In this document: piece by piece, positions 1 to 6,063 of the stretch
Layout of the letters: each line of letters begins with the position of its first letter
How positions within the stretch are numbered: position 1 is the stretch's first letter
Assembly: GCA_900553775.1 (NCBI GenBank)
Contig: USEZ01000073.1
Span: forward strand, 1-8,797
Length of the DNA: 8,797 bases
Source: an uncultured Slackia sp.
Lineage (GTDB): Bacteria > Actinomycetota > Coriobacteriia > Coriobacteriales > Eggerthellaceae
Reading direction: 5' to 3'
Notes under the pieces: model-generated
Database searches by the model: none
The model's input: only the letters and a program-made list of their open reading frames with translations
Told to the model about the DNA's origin: nothing
Position numbers and translations under genes: made by a program

Positions 1-35
1 GGAAGGCTCAGGTTCTACCATTGAACTACACCCGC
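1..35 (-). tRNA. tRNA-Gly(UCC), 5' part only, cut by window edge
   Basis: Read on the minus strand from base 35, the sequence folds as the first half of a tRNA. It has a seven-base acceptor strand GCGGGTG, the TA at positions 8-9, a D arm GTTC/GAAC around the loop AATGGTA, one linker base, the 5' side of the anticodon stem TGAGC, then C, T and the anticodon TCC. The window ends exactly on the last anticodon base, so the 3' half (anticodon 3' stem, T arm, acceptor 3' strand) is missing. It would decode GGA/GGG glycine codons. The identity rests on the anticodon and on the typical tRNA-Gly 5' half. Confidence 0.9.
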
Positions 36-213
36 ATTTGCGCGTTTGCTCATGTTACTACTGTTTTATTCGCAATGCAATATAAAACATTTCGCTCAAT
101 GCGTTTGACTGCGGCATGCTTGCGTGCGCATCGTCGCTCGATCGAGGGCTCCGTCGGGCCGCCTTCGCGTTTTGCGCGTTATTCCACGGAAGCGAGAATA
201 TCGAAAGATACTG
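36..213. other. non-coding spacer between tRNA-Gly and the padR promoter
   Basis: This stretch is AT-rich near 60-90 and GC-rich from about 110. Short open frames exist, but none has a ribosome-binding site or recognisable protein, and the one starting at 21 lies partly inside the tRNA. Apart from the candidate tRNA promoter and a weak TTTTAT/ATAAAA inverted pair (64-69, 82-87), nothing is seen. Confidence 0.5.
52..80 (-). promoter_or_regulatory. candidate promoter of tRNA-Gly
   Basis: On the minus strand, TTGCAT (80-75) and TAACAT (57-52) are 17 bases apart. The -10 box ends 16 bases before the tRNA 5' end, almost the same distance as the better -10 box of tRNA-Arg at 3738. The match to sigma-70-type consensus is partial, so this rests mainly on spacing and position. 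Confidence 0.35.
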
Positions 214-243
214 TTGCAAGTCTTATACTATGTAGTATATAGT
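214..243 (+). promoter_or_regulatory. probable padR operon promoter
   Basis: TTGCAA (214-219) serves as a -35 element. TATATA (236-241) or TATAGT (238-243), with 16- or 18-base spacing, serves as the -10. Transcription would begin near 248-250, leaving a leader of about 30 bases before the ATG at 281. The -10 lies inside the operator symmetry, so a bound repressor would block polymerase directly. Confidence 0.5.
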
Positions 244-260
244 ATGTGTCACATAGTATA
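224..260. promoter_or_regulatory. PadR-type operator: three copies of one half-site
   Basis: The half-site TATACTATGTG appears as TATACTATGT at 224-233, as TATAGTATGTG at 238-248 (direct, offset 14 bp), and inverted at 250-260 (CACATAGTATA). The last two form a 23-bp palindrome centred on base 249 with a single mismatched pair (242/256). The outer arms 224-233 and 251-260 are a perfect 10-bp inverted repeat. ATGT...ACAT cores are characteristic of PadR-family sites, and the site overlaps the promoter of a padR-like gene. Autorepression is therefore likely; this is inference from position and motif. Confidence 0.75.
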
Positions 261-280
261 GTGCGAAAGGGGGGTATCGT

Positions 281-700
281 ATGGACGCGCAAATGAAACG
301 AGGGTTTCTTGAGGCGTGCGTGTTGGCAACGTTGTGCCGTCAGGAGTCGTACGGCTATCAGATCGTCAAAGACGTCCCCGAAATTCTGGGGCTGACGGAA
401 TCGACGCTGTATCCGCTTCTCAAGCGCCTTGAAGGCTCGGGGTGCATTGCTGCCAGGTCGGCCGAGCATAACGGCCGACTGAGAAAGTACTATCGCACCA
501 CAGGTGAGGGCCGCGCCAAGCTCGGCGAATTCCTTCGAGAGAAAGACGAGGTCGTCCAGGTGTACCGGTACATAGAGGCCGCCTCGGGAAGCCGCGATGG
601 CGATGGCTTTGAAGACGCGGGGCACATCGGAGGGGAGCGGGGAATGGACGGTATCGCGATGAAGGAGGATTCGCATGAACAAGAACGCCTATGTCGATAG
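281..700 (+). CDS. PadR-family transcriptional regulator
   Basis: A winged-helix DNA-binding protein of 139 residues. Residues 5-75 carry the PadR signature: an N-terminal helix, SYGYQIVKD, then TESTLYPLLKRLE (recognition helix) and the wing region ending HNGRLRKYYR, followed by TTGEGRAKL. The family binds inverted ATGT/ACAT sites as dimers and often represses its own operon; the symmetric site at 224-260 fits. The start is supported by AAAGGGGGG just upstream of the ATG. The last 35 or so residues (glycine/acid-rich, from about residue 101) look unlike the usual PadR dimerisation end, which normally stops near 105-110 residues. The frame runs 26 bases into the next gene. Co-transcription with the HAAS-domain gene is the known arrangement for this subfamily. 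Ligand unknown. Confidence 0.92.
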   Translation: MDAQMKRGFLEACVLATLCRQESYGYQIVKDVPEILGLTESTLYPLLKRLEGSGCIAARSAEHNGRLRKYYRTTGEGRAKLGEFLREKDEVVQVYRYIEAASGSRDGDGFEDAGHIGGERGMDGIAMKEDSHEQERLCR

Positions 701-1292
701 CCTGGAAACGTTGCTTGAGTGCCTGCCCAAAGACAAACGCGCCGAGGCGGTTTCGTTCTACGAGGAGGCCATCGACGACCGCATCGAGGACGGCATGTCG
801 GAAGAAGATGCCGTCGCCGCCATGGGCTCGGTCGAAATCGTCGCTGAAACGATATTGGCGGAGTTGCCCGCTGTCCCTCGCGTCGTTGCGAAGACGAAGC
901 GCAAAAGCCCGGTTCTCCTGTGGGTTCTTGCAATACTCGGTTCTCCCGTGTGGATTCCGCTTGCGGCGGCCTTCCTTGTCGTCGCCGTGGCCGTCTACCT
1001 GTGCATTTGGATCGTTGCCGCGTGCATATGGCTGCTGGCGGCCCTGCTCGTTCTCGCGTTGCCCCTGGGGATGTTTCTGGCATGGTGCGGCATCGTTGCG
1101 GGGTTGCCTGCGTTTGCCGTTGCTCAGGCCGGCGTCGGCATGGCGGTATGCGGAGTCGGCCTGCTCGTGTTCGGCTTGGCATTCTCATCGAGTCGTTGGC
1201 TGGCGGCGCTGTCCCAGAAATGGGCGCGCAAGGCGATGTCTCCGTTCAAGCGCTGTGACGGGGCCGCCTTCGGCGATATGGCTGTCGCGTAG
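675..1292 (+). CDS. HAAS/DUF1700-family membrane protein
   Basis: A 205-residue protein with two parts. Residues 1-65 form the helical HAAS/DUF1700 domain: a YVDSLETLLECLPKDKRAEAVSFYEEAIDDR-type start, then an acidic MSEEDAVAAMGS turn typical of the family. A basic stretch (VAKTKRKS, about 71-78) leads into hydrophobic segments from about 79 to 172, probably three or four membrane helices, with a basic C-terminal tail inside the cell. The family is commonly paired with PadR regulators and is thought to sense or transmit envelope state; its exact role is not established. The start is fixed by AAGGAGG at 662-668. The gene overlaps the end of padR by 26 bases, indicating translational coupling in one operon. 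Confidence 0.88.
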   Translation: MNKNAYVDSLETLLECLPKDKRAEAVSFYEEAIDDRIEDGMSEEDAVAAMGSVEIVAETILAELPAVPRVVAKTKRKSPVLLWVLAILGSPVWIPLAAAFLVVAVAVYLCIWIVAACIWLLAALLVLALPLGMFLAWCGIVAGLPAFAVAQAGVGMAVCGVGLLVFGLAFSSSRWLAALSQKWARKAMSPFKRCDGAAFGDMAVA

Positions 1293-1313
1293 GGTTTCTG
1301 GAAAGGACTTCTC

Positions 1314-1607
1314 ATGAAAGCGATTTGGAAAACCGTTCGCATCGTGGCATGTTTCTTGATCGGTGCGGGTCTTGTTCTCTCCATTGCGGGGTTCGCCCTC
1401 GCGGGATTCGACGGACGTGTCTTTTCGGCCACGATAGACAGGGGAACGGTGACATTGGGCGGAACGGTGGTCGACGATCCGAGCATGCTCCCCATTGTGT
1501 CGACGATAGCCGAGATGGGCAGCATCGAGTACGGCGTTTCGGCGGGAGACGAGGGCGCGTCCGTTCCCGAGACGTTGGAGGAATCGGAGCCTTCCGACGA
1601 CGCCTGA
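1314..1607 (+). CDS. small single-pass membrane or anchored protein, unknown function
   Basis: A 97-residue protein that I do not recognise by family. Residues 1-7 are basic (MKAIWKTVR-like) and residues 8-32 form one hydrophobic segment, either a signal anchor or an uncleaved signal peptide. No lipobox cysteine follows it. The remaining 65 residues are acidic and Thr/Val-rich, ending in a Glu/Asp/Ser tail, and would lie outside the membrane. It sits 21 bases after the DUF1700 gene with an AAAGGA ribosome-binding site and is the last gene before a hairpin, so it belongs to the PadR operon. In comparable operons the third gene often encodes a much longer exported protein with a DUF4097 beta-repeat region. 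The short GTVTLGGTVV stretch could be a remnant of such a domain, but this is conjecture. Confidence 0.75.
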   Translation: MKAIWKTVRIVACFLIGAGLVLSIAGFALAGFDGRVFSATIDRGTVTLGGTVVDDPSMLPIVSTIAEMGSIEYGVSAGDEGASVPETLEESEPSDDA

Positions 1608-1636
1608 TTCGACAGGAAGGGCCGAACGAGAATGGA

Positions 1637-1675
1637 AAGCGGGGCATCCGGATGGTTTTTCCGGATGCCCCGCTT
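1637..1675. terminator. bidirectional hairpin terminator between convergent genes
   Basis: Perfect 15-bp stem (1637-1651 with 1661-1675) around a nine-base loop ATGGTTTTT. It lies 29 bases past the plus-strand operon and 21 bases past the end of the minus-strand usp gene. The tails are only moderately U-rich in each direction (CTTGTTGT on plus, CTTTCC on minus), so termination efficiency is uncertain. Confidence 0.75.
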
Positions 1676-1696
1676 GTTGTCGGGGGTGCGGCCGCG

Positions 1697-2131
1697 TTAT
1701 TTCGCCACGAGCACGGGCTTGGCGCAGATGCTCAGCAGCTTATGTCCGACGCTTCCCAGATATCCTTTGATGCCGCCGATGCCGCGGCTGCCGATGACGA
1801 CGATATCGTAGCCTTCCTGCTCGGCGAGCTTGGCGATCTCGGTTGCGGCGTCGGTGCCGTTGAGGATGAAGGTTTCCACGTCGTTTTCGATGCCCGCCTC
1901 GTCGATGCGCGAAACGGCGCCGGCGAGCAGTTCTTCGGCGTCGCGTTCCATCAGATCGAGCACCGAGGCGAAGCTGACGAGCTGTTCGTCGGTGAGCATC
2001 GGGATGGCCACGACGTTGACGATGTCGATTTTCACGGCGTTGTCGGCACGTGCGAGGTCGACGGCAAGGTCGAGAGCCGATGCGGATTCGCTCGATCCGT
2101 CGTATGCGACGAGGATTTTGTCCAGAGCCAT
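1697..2131 (-). CDS. universal stress protein (UspA family)
   Basis: A 144-residue single-domain Usp, the usual length. It begins with the first beta strand ILVAYDGS, where Asp11 contacts adenine in ATP-binding members. It ends with the nucleotide loop VVIGSRGIGGIKGYLGS followed by VGHKLLSICAKPVLVAK. The loop follows the ATP-type G-x2-G-x(8-9)-G-S pattern: Gly114, Gly117, Gly126, Ser127, with eight rather than nine residues in the second gap. Such proteins are soluble, form dimers, bind ATP or AMP and support survival under starvation, hypoxia or redox stress; the precise client is unknown. AGGAGG precedes the ATG. The gene is monocistronic: a terminator of the upstream rlmD-like gene lies about 205 bases before its start, and a hairpin follows its stop. 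Confidence 0.95.
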   Translation of the reverse strand: MALDKILVAYDGSSESASALDLAVDLARADNAVKIDIVNVVAIPMLTDEQLVSFASVLDLMERDAEELLAGAVSRIDEAGIENDVETFILNGTDAATEIAKLAEQEGYDIVVIGSRGIGGIKGYLGSVGHKLLSICAKPVLVAK

Positions 2132-2335
2132 GATTGTCCTCCTTCACATTCGCCGGCGGCGCGGCGATGCGCCTGCGGCCGCCATGCACGTTCGGTCGAA
2201 ACCAGTATACGCCTTGCGCCGCAGCGCGTCGTGCATGTGCGGCAATCGGGCCACGCCCGCCAGGGGCCGTACGCGTCGAAAGTCCATCGCGAGCGCGGCG
2301 ATGTGCTGGAATAGTAGCGCGGCCGCATGGACGAA
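2132..2335. other. usp upstream region with a possible minus-strand -10 box
   Basis: Non-coding between usp and the terminator of the next gene. On the minus strand, TATACT (2209-2204) is a good -10 box that would give a usp leader of about 65 bases. No convincing -35 is found 16-18 bases upstream, so an activator or alternative sigma factor could be involved. Nothing else is recognised here. Confidence 0.35.
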
Positions 2336-2373
2336 ACGGCGCCCCGACGCGATTCGGCGTGTCGGGGCGCCGT
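2336..2373 (-). terminator. terminator of the rlmD-like gene
   Basis: A stem of 13 uninterrupted base pairs (2336-2348 with 2361-2373) begins five bases after the TAA of the methyltransferase gene. In minus-strand RNA a C/A mismatch and one more pair sit below the loop. The stem is very GC-rich and is followed by a short U run (TTTCGT). The placement right behind the stop codon supports an intrinsic terminator despite the weak U tract. Confidence 0.7.
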
Positions 2374-2377
2374 CGGT

Positions 2378-3703
2378 TTAAGGGCGTCTTTGGAAGATCG
2401 ACACCACTTCGGTATGGTAGGTTTGCGGGAACATGTCCACAGGCGTGGCGCGCACAAGCCCGTATCCCGCCTTCTCAAGACGCTCGACATCGCGCGCCCA
2501 CGTGGAGGGGTTGCAGCTGATGTATGCCAAACGCCGCGGATTCGCCTCGGCGATGCTGCCGATGATTTCGGCGGCAAGCCCCGCGCGCGGCGGATCGACC
2601 ACGAGCGCATCGAGCTCGCCGAGCTCGGGCAGCTCGCGCGCCGCGTCGCCCCCGATGGCCTCGATGTTGTCGAGGCCGGCCTCTTCGCTTATGCGACGCA
2701 GGTCGCGCACGCTGCTGCCGTAGCTTTCAACGGCGAACACCACGTCGCACGCGCGCGCCAGCGGAAGCGTGAAGGTGCCCACGCCGCAATACAGGTCGGC
2801 CACCACGGCGTCGTCGGACAGTTCGAGCCCCTCGAGCGCCAGTTCGACGAGATGCTCGGCCTGTGCGGTGTTCACCTGGAAAAACGACGGCGCACTTACC
2901 TTGAAGCCTTCGCCGCAGACCTCTTCGGTCCAAAAGCCTTTGCCTGCAAGCACCTCGACCCCTTTGAGCTTGCGCGCTTTGCCGCGGTCGTCGGTCATAA
3001 CGCGCACGACGCTCGTGGCCTTGACGGCCTGGGAAAGCGTTTTGGCCACGGCGGCGCGGGGGAAGGCCCCCGTGTTGGTCCACAGCGCCACTTCGAGCGC
3101 TTTGGTGCGCAGCGAATGGCGCACGCCGACGCGATAGATGCCCAGATCGTTGCTGCCGCTGAGGTAGCGCAGGGCGCCGCGCACGGCTTTGGGGGCCTTC
3201 TCGATCGCTTTATGGGCGAGCGGGCAGGCGTCCACCGGCAGGATGTCGTTGGTATGCTTGCGGTAGGGCCCGGTGACAAATCCTCCGCGCGCATCGCGCG
3301 CGCATCCGAATTCTAGCTTGTTGCGGTATCCCATCTGCCGTTTCGACGGCAGCGTTTCGCCTACAAGCGCGCGGGCCGCATCGTCGGCCATGCCTGCCGT
3401 GCGCACGAGCTGCGAAATCACGTTCTCGCGCTTGGCGGCAAGCTGGCGTTCGTAGGAAATGTGTTGCCATCCGCATCCGCCGCATTCGGCCGCATAGGGG
3501 CACGCGGGCGTCACGCGATCGGGCGAGGCGAGCGCGATATCGACGGCGCGTCCTTCGAAATACGTTCCCTTATCTGCGGTTATCTCGACGGAGACGACAT
3601 CTCCGGGGCATCCGCCGTCGACGAAGACGGTTTTTCCCTCGGCGGTATGGCCGATGGCGGCGTCGCCGTAAGAAAGGCGTTCTATGGTTATTTCTTCATG
3701 CAT
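2378..3703 (-). CDS. 23S rRNA (uracil-5)-methyltransferase, RlmD/TrmA family
   Basis: A SAM-dependent RNA m5U methyltransferase of 441 residues from the ATG at 3703. Residues 1-59 are a TRAM RNA-binding domain. Cys68, Cys74, Cys77 and Cys160 (C-x5-C-x2-C plus a distal Cys) match the [4Fe-4S] ligands of RlmD/RlmC-like enzymes. The methylase part shows FFQVN (274-278), SAM motif DLYCGVGTF (303-311), DPPRAGL (370-376) and SCNP (396-399) with nucleophile Cys397. The end HTE carries the general base Glu432. The fold is complete and should be active. The exact target uridine (RlmC, RlmD or dual RlmCD) cannot be set from sequence alone. An upstream in-frame ATG at 3730 adds nine residues, but the 3703 start has AGAGGA just before it. 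The gene diverges from tRNA-Arg. Confidence 0.93.
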   Translation of the reverse strand: MHEEITIERLSYGDAAIGHTAEGKTVFVDGGCPGDVVSVEITADKGTYFEGRAVDIALASPDRVTPACPYAAECGGCGWQHISYERQLAAKRENVISQLVRTAGMADDAARALVGETLPSKRQMGYRNKLEFGCARDARGGFVTGPYRKHTNDILPVDACPLAHKAIEKAPKAVRGALRYLSGSNDLGIYRVGVRHSLRTKALEVALWTNTGAFPRAAVAKTLSQAVKATSVVRVMTDDRGKARKLKGVEVLAGKGFWTEEVCGEGFKVSAPSFFQVNTAQAEHLVELALEGLELSDDAVVADLYCGVGTFTLPLARACDVVFAVESYGSSVRDLRRISEEAGLDNIEAIGGDAARELPELGELDALVVDPPRAGLAAEIIGSIAEANPRRLAYISCNPSTWARDVERLEKAGYGLVRATPVDMFPQTYHTEVVSIFQRRP

Positions 3704-3714
3704 GCGTCCTCTTT

Positions 3715-3743
3715 TCTCACGTCCGCACATTTTAGCGTATAAT
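3715..3743 (+). promoter_or_regulatory. promoter of tRNA-Arg
   Basis: A consensus -10 TATAAT (3738-3743) lies 15 bases before the tRNA 5' end, so transcription would start close to 3750. A weak -35 (TCTCAC, 3715-3720) sits 17 bases upstream, inside the 5' region of the divergent methyltransferase gene, so the two promoters are intertwined. Confidence 0.6.
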
Positions 3744-3758
3744 TCCGAACGCTAATGT

Positions 3759-3834
3759 GCCCCCTTAGCTCAGGGGATAGAGCGTCTGCCTCCGGAGCAG
3801 AAAGCCGTAGGTTCGAATCCTATAGGGGGCACCA
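3759..3834 (+). tRNA. tRNA-Arg(CCG), complete, CCA encoded
   Basis: A complete cloverleaf of 76 bases. Acceptor GCCCCCT (3759-3765) pairs with AGGGGGC (3824-3830). The D stem is GCTC/GAGC. The anticodon stem TCTGC/GCAGA surrounds the loop C-T-CCG-G-A, with anticodon CCG at 3792-3794. The variable region is five bases. The T stem GTAGG/CCTAT (one G-U pair) encloses TTCGAAT. Discriminator A3831 is followed by a genome-encoded CCA (3832-3834). It decodes the arginine codon CGG. Confidence 0.97.
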
Positions 3835-4011
3835 GCACCTTGAATTCTGTCGAGGCGTCGCTTCAGGGCGTGCGGCCGAAGGCGCGATCGTCGCGCATGC
3901 GGCCGGGCGTTTCGCAAGCGCCGCCATAGCAGCTTTGGGAAATTGCATGCCGCGCATGCGGCCTTGCTGCAGGTCTTTCACGGGTATGCACAGGAAAAGG
4001 AGCGCATGGGC
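3835..4011 (+). other. leader between tRNA-Arg and the cyclophilin gene
   Basis: There is no convincing gene here. An in-frame ATG at 3943 would extend the cyclophilin by 23 residues that do not resemble the family. No poly-T hairpin follows the tRNA, so the cyclophilin may be read through from the tRNA promoter. A 13-base direct repeat CGCGCATGCGGCC occurs at 3892-3904 and 3951-3963. The ribosome-binding site AAGGAG is at 3997-4002. Confidence 0.5.
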
Positions 4012-4542
4012 ATGGCTATGTACACCCCCGAATATCAACCGAATGGAAATGAAGTCGCCGTCATCAAAACCTCCAAGGGCGCGATTCGCGTCCAGCTTGC
4101 GGGCATCGATGCGCCCATCCATGTGGGCAACTTCGTCGAGCTTGCGCGCAAGGGCTTCTACGACGATTTGAAGTTCCATCGCTATGTTCCCGGCTTCGTG
4201 ATCCAGGGCGGCTGCCCCAATACGCGCGACCTCGATTCCGAGCAGGTCAAAGCCGCGGCGGGCAATCCGTGGGCGGGCCTTGGCACGGGCGGCCCGGGCT
4301 ATACCATCAAAGAAGAGTTCAGCACGAACCCTCATAATTCCCACGAAGACGGCGCGCTAGCCATGGCCCGCTCCCAGAATCCCGATTCCGCGGGTTCTCA
4401 GTTCTACCTGTGCCTCGGGCCCCAGCACAACCTCGACTCCGGCTACACCGTGTTCGGCCAGACCGTCGAGGGCAAAGACGTCATCGCCGCGCTGCGCGTC
4501 GGCGACGTGATCGAGACCGTCGAAATCGAGAACGCCGACTAA
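4012..4542 (+). CDS. peptidyl-prolyl cis-trans isomerase, cyclophilin type
   Basis: A single cyclophilin domain of 176 residues, the normal length for small bacterial cytoplasmic cyclophilins. Residue numbers are from the chosen ATG. The core motif LKFHRYVPGFVIQGGCPN holds catalytic Arg57 and Gln65. GTGGPGYTIKEEF (91-103), ALAMARSQNPDSAGSQFYL (115-133) and YTVFGQTVEGKDVI (145-158) complete the active-site shell. It catalyses proline cis-trans isomerisation during folding. No signal peptide or lipobox is present, so it acts in the cytoplasm. ATGs at 4006, 4012 and 4018 are all in frame. AAGGAG at 3997-4002 is nine bases from 4012 and only three from 4006, so 4012 is preferred with little certainty. 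The TPR gene follows after 57 bases with no terminator between them. Confidence 0.93.
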   Translation: MAMYTPEYQPNGNEVAVIKTSKGAIRVQLAGIDAPIHVGNFVELARKGFYDDLKFHRYVPGFVIQGGCPNTRDLDSEQVKAAAGNPWAGLGTGGPGYTIKEEFSTNPHNSHEDGALAMARSQNPDSAGSQFYLCLGPQHNLDSGYTVFGQTVEGKDVIAALRVGDVIETVEIENAD

Positions 4543-4599
4543 CCGACCGACATTTGCCGCATATGCATTTCGCCATGCGCGAATCGAAGGAAGAGACTC

Positions 4600-5979
4600 A
4601 TGGATAATCAAAGCATCGCCCAGGCGCGCGCAGCCTATCAAGCGCGTGATTTCCAGACCGCACTCGAACTGTTCAGCCAGTGCCTCACGGACCCTGCCGT
4701 TGCGACGGCCCCGGGCGATCTGGGCTACATCTACCACCAGATCGGCAACTGCTTTTTGCAGTTGAAGGATTTCGACCAGGCCATCCACGCCTACACCCAG
4801 GCGACGGCCGATACCGCTTATGACGCGTGCGGCGCCGTCAACTGCAATCTGGCGAAGGCCTACGCGTTTCTCCACGATTACGAAAATGCCGTCTCGCATT
4901 TCGAAATCGCGGTTTCCGACGCCAAATACGACGCGCCCTACAAGGCGTATCTGGGTCTGGGCAACGCGCTTCTCAAGCTGGGTAAAAACGCCGAGGCGGG
5001 CGTGGCGTTTCGCGAGGCCGCACTCGATGTGAACAACCCCGACCGCACCAAGGCGCTGCTCAATCTGGGCGTGTGCTTCATGGCGCTGGGCCGTCCGGCC
5101 GACGCGGTGCAGTCTTACGAGAGCGCCCTGCAATTCGACATGGACGCCGCGACGCGCAACAAGATGTATGCCAACCTCGGCCAGGCGTATGTGGCGTGCG
5201 GGCAGATGCAGCAGGCCATGAACGCCTTCGAGGAGGCGCTGGCCGACAAGACCTATTTCCTGAGCGATTCCGCGAGCGTCGACTACGGCCGCGCGGCACA
5301 GGCGGTGGCAACCGGTACGGCGGCCATGAAGCCCATCGTGGCCGACGAGCCCGAAAACGACATGTCGGGCCTCGATGTGGCGGCCGACGGCGCACCCTTG
5401 CGCCAGGATGCGGGCGCCTACGACCAGCCCACCCAGGCTTTCGATGTCTACAACGATCCCCAGTATTATCCGGTCGAAGCATACGGCTATACCGTTCCCG
5501 ACGATTACGCCTCGGGCGACGAGCGCTTCTTCAACGCGAGCGACGAAGAGCTCGAGCGCTATTCCAAGGGCATCGCGAAGCAGGATCGCAAGCGCCGCAA
5601 TGTCGGCCTGAAGATTCTCGTGGTGCTTTTCACCCTGCTTTTGATCGCTGCGGCGGGCTGCGTGTTCCTCTACACGCAAGGCTACGGCTATCCCACGCAG
5701 GAATCGGTGGCGCGCGGCCTGTTCTCCGACACGGCCAACGCCTCGCAGTATTTCGTCGAAAGCATGGGCGAGGACAATGTCGAAGCGGCCATGCGCGGCG
5801 TCGTGCAAGACGACAACGTGACCATCGACGGCGTGGACAAGAGCATGTCGGCCTCTACCGTGTATGTGTCGGCCAAAACCGCCGAGGGCGGCGATGTCGA
5901 TTACAAGGTCGACATGGTGCGCGACCTTCTCGGCTGGAAGGTCTCGGGCATCGAGATGTCGTTCCCCTCGCAACAGTAA
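4600..5979 (+). CDS. TPR-repeat membrane protein with exported C-terminal domain
   Basis: A 459-residue protein with three parts. Residues 4 to about 220 are roughly six tetratricopeptide repeats with the usual A/G/Y/F spacing (for example LGYIYHQIGNCFLQLKDFDQAI and LLNLGVCFMALGRPADAV), a protein-protein docking surface. Residues 225-330 form an acidic, Tyr/Pro-rich linker likely to be disordered, containing QPTQAF (276-281). After a basic stop (KQDRKRRN, 327-334) comes one membrane helix at about 338-358. The last 100 residues, rich in Val, Asp and Ser, would be outside. The charge pattern puts the TPR side in the cytoplasm (type II topology). The exported domain is of no family I recognise; its GWKVSGIEM end resembles small cone-shaped SnoaL/DUF4878-like folds, as inference only. 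AAGGAAGAG precedes the ATG. Function unknown. Confidence 0.85.
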   Translation: MDNQSIAQARAAYQARDFQTALELFSQCLTDPAVATAPGDLGYIYHQIGNCFLQLKDFDQAIHAYTQATADTAYDACGAVNCNLAKAYAFLHDYENAVSHFEIAVSDAKYDAPYKAYLGLGNALLKLGKNAEAGVAFREAALDVNNPDRTKALLNLGVCFMALGRPADAVQSYESALQFDMDAATRNKMYANLGQAYVACGQMQQAMNAFEEALADKTYFLSDSASVDYGRAAQAVATGTAAMKPIVADEPENDMSGLDVAADGAPLRQDAGAYDQPTQAFDVYNDPQYYPVEAYGYTVPDDYASGDERFFNASDEELERYSKGIAKQDRKRRNVGLKILVVLFTLLLIAAAGCVFLYTQGYGYPTQESVARGLFSDTANASQYFVESMGEDNVEAAMRGVVQDDNVTIDGVDKSMSASTVYVSAKTAEGGDVDYKVDMVRDLLGWKVSGIEMSFPSQQ

Positions 5980-5984
5980 TTCCG

Positions 5985-6011
5985 CGCGCCGCATGTCGCG
6001 GCGCGTTTTTT
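5985..6011 (+). terminator. strong intrinsic terminator after the TPR gene
   Basis: A perfect 8-bp GC-only stem CGCGCCGC/GCGGCGCG (5985-5992, 5998-6005) with a five-base loop is followed immediately by six T residues. It sits five bases past the TPR stop codon, separating the cyclophilin-TPR unit from ndk. Confidence 0.92.
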
Positions 6012-6063
6012 CGTTTCAGGTTTCCCACCGCCGCGAGGCGGATTCGAAGAAAGGAAAGAAAGA

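Noticed and set aside
21..242. A 73-codon plus-strand frame at the left edge
   Set aside because: It begins inside tRNA-Gly, lacks a ribosome-binding site and ends in the padR operator.
224..260. Short repeats considered as a CRISPR fragment
   Set aside because: Units of 11 bases with no spacers; they fit a transcription-factor operator.
1325..2314. A plus-strand frame of 329 codons through the terminator and usp
   Set aside because: It crosses a 15-bp hairpin and a Usp gene with conserved motifs on the other strand; composition is shadow-like.
2327..3316. A plus-strand frame of 329 codons antisense to the methyltransferase
   Set aside because: The minus strand has a complete TRAM, Fe-S and SAM-methylase motif set, so this frame is a shadow.
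3892..3963. Direct repeat CGCGCATGCGGCC, two copies 59 bases apart, suspected attachment site or regulatory repeat next to tRNA-Arg
   Set aside because: Only two GC-rich copies, no integrase or phage gene nearby, and no overlap with the tRNA 3' end as expected for an att site.
3943..4011. Upstream ATG extending the cyclophilin by 23 residues
   Set aside because: The added residues do not resemble a signal peptide or the family, and the ribosome-binding site lies downstream of that ATG.
4357..5994. A 545-codon open frame on the minus strand across the TPR gene
   Set aside because: It lies antisense to a gene with clear TPR repeats, has strongly Arg/His/Val-biased composition as expected from the opposite strand of GC-rich coding DNA, and no motif is recognisable.
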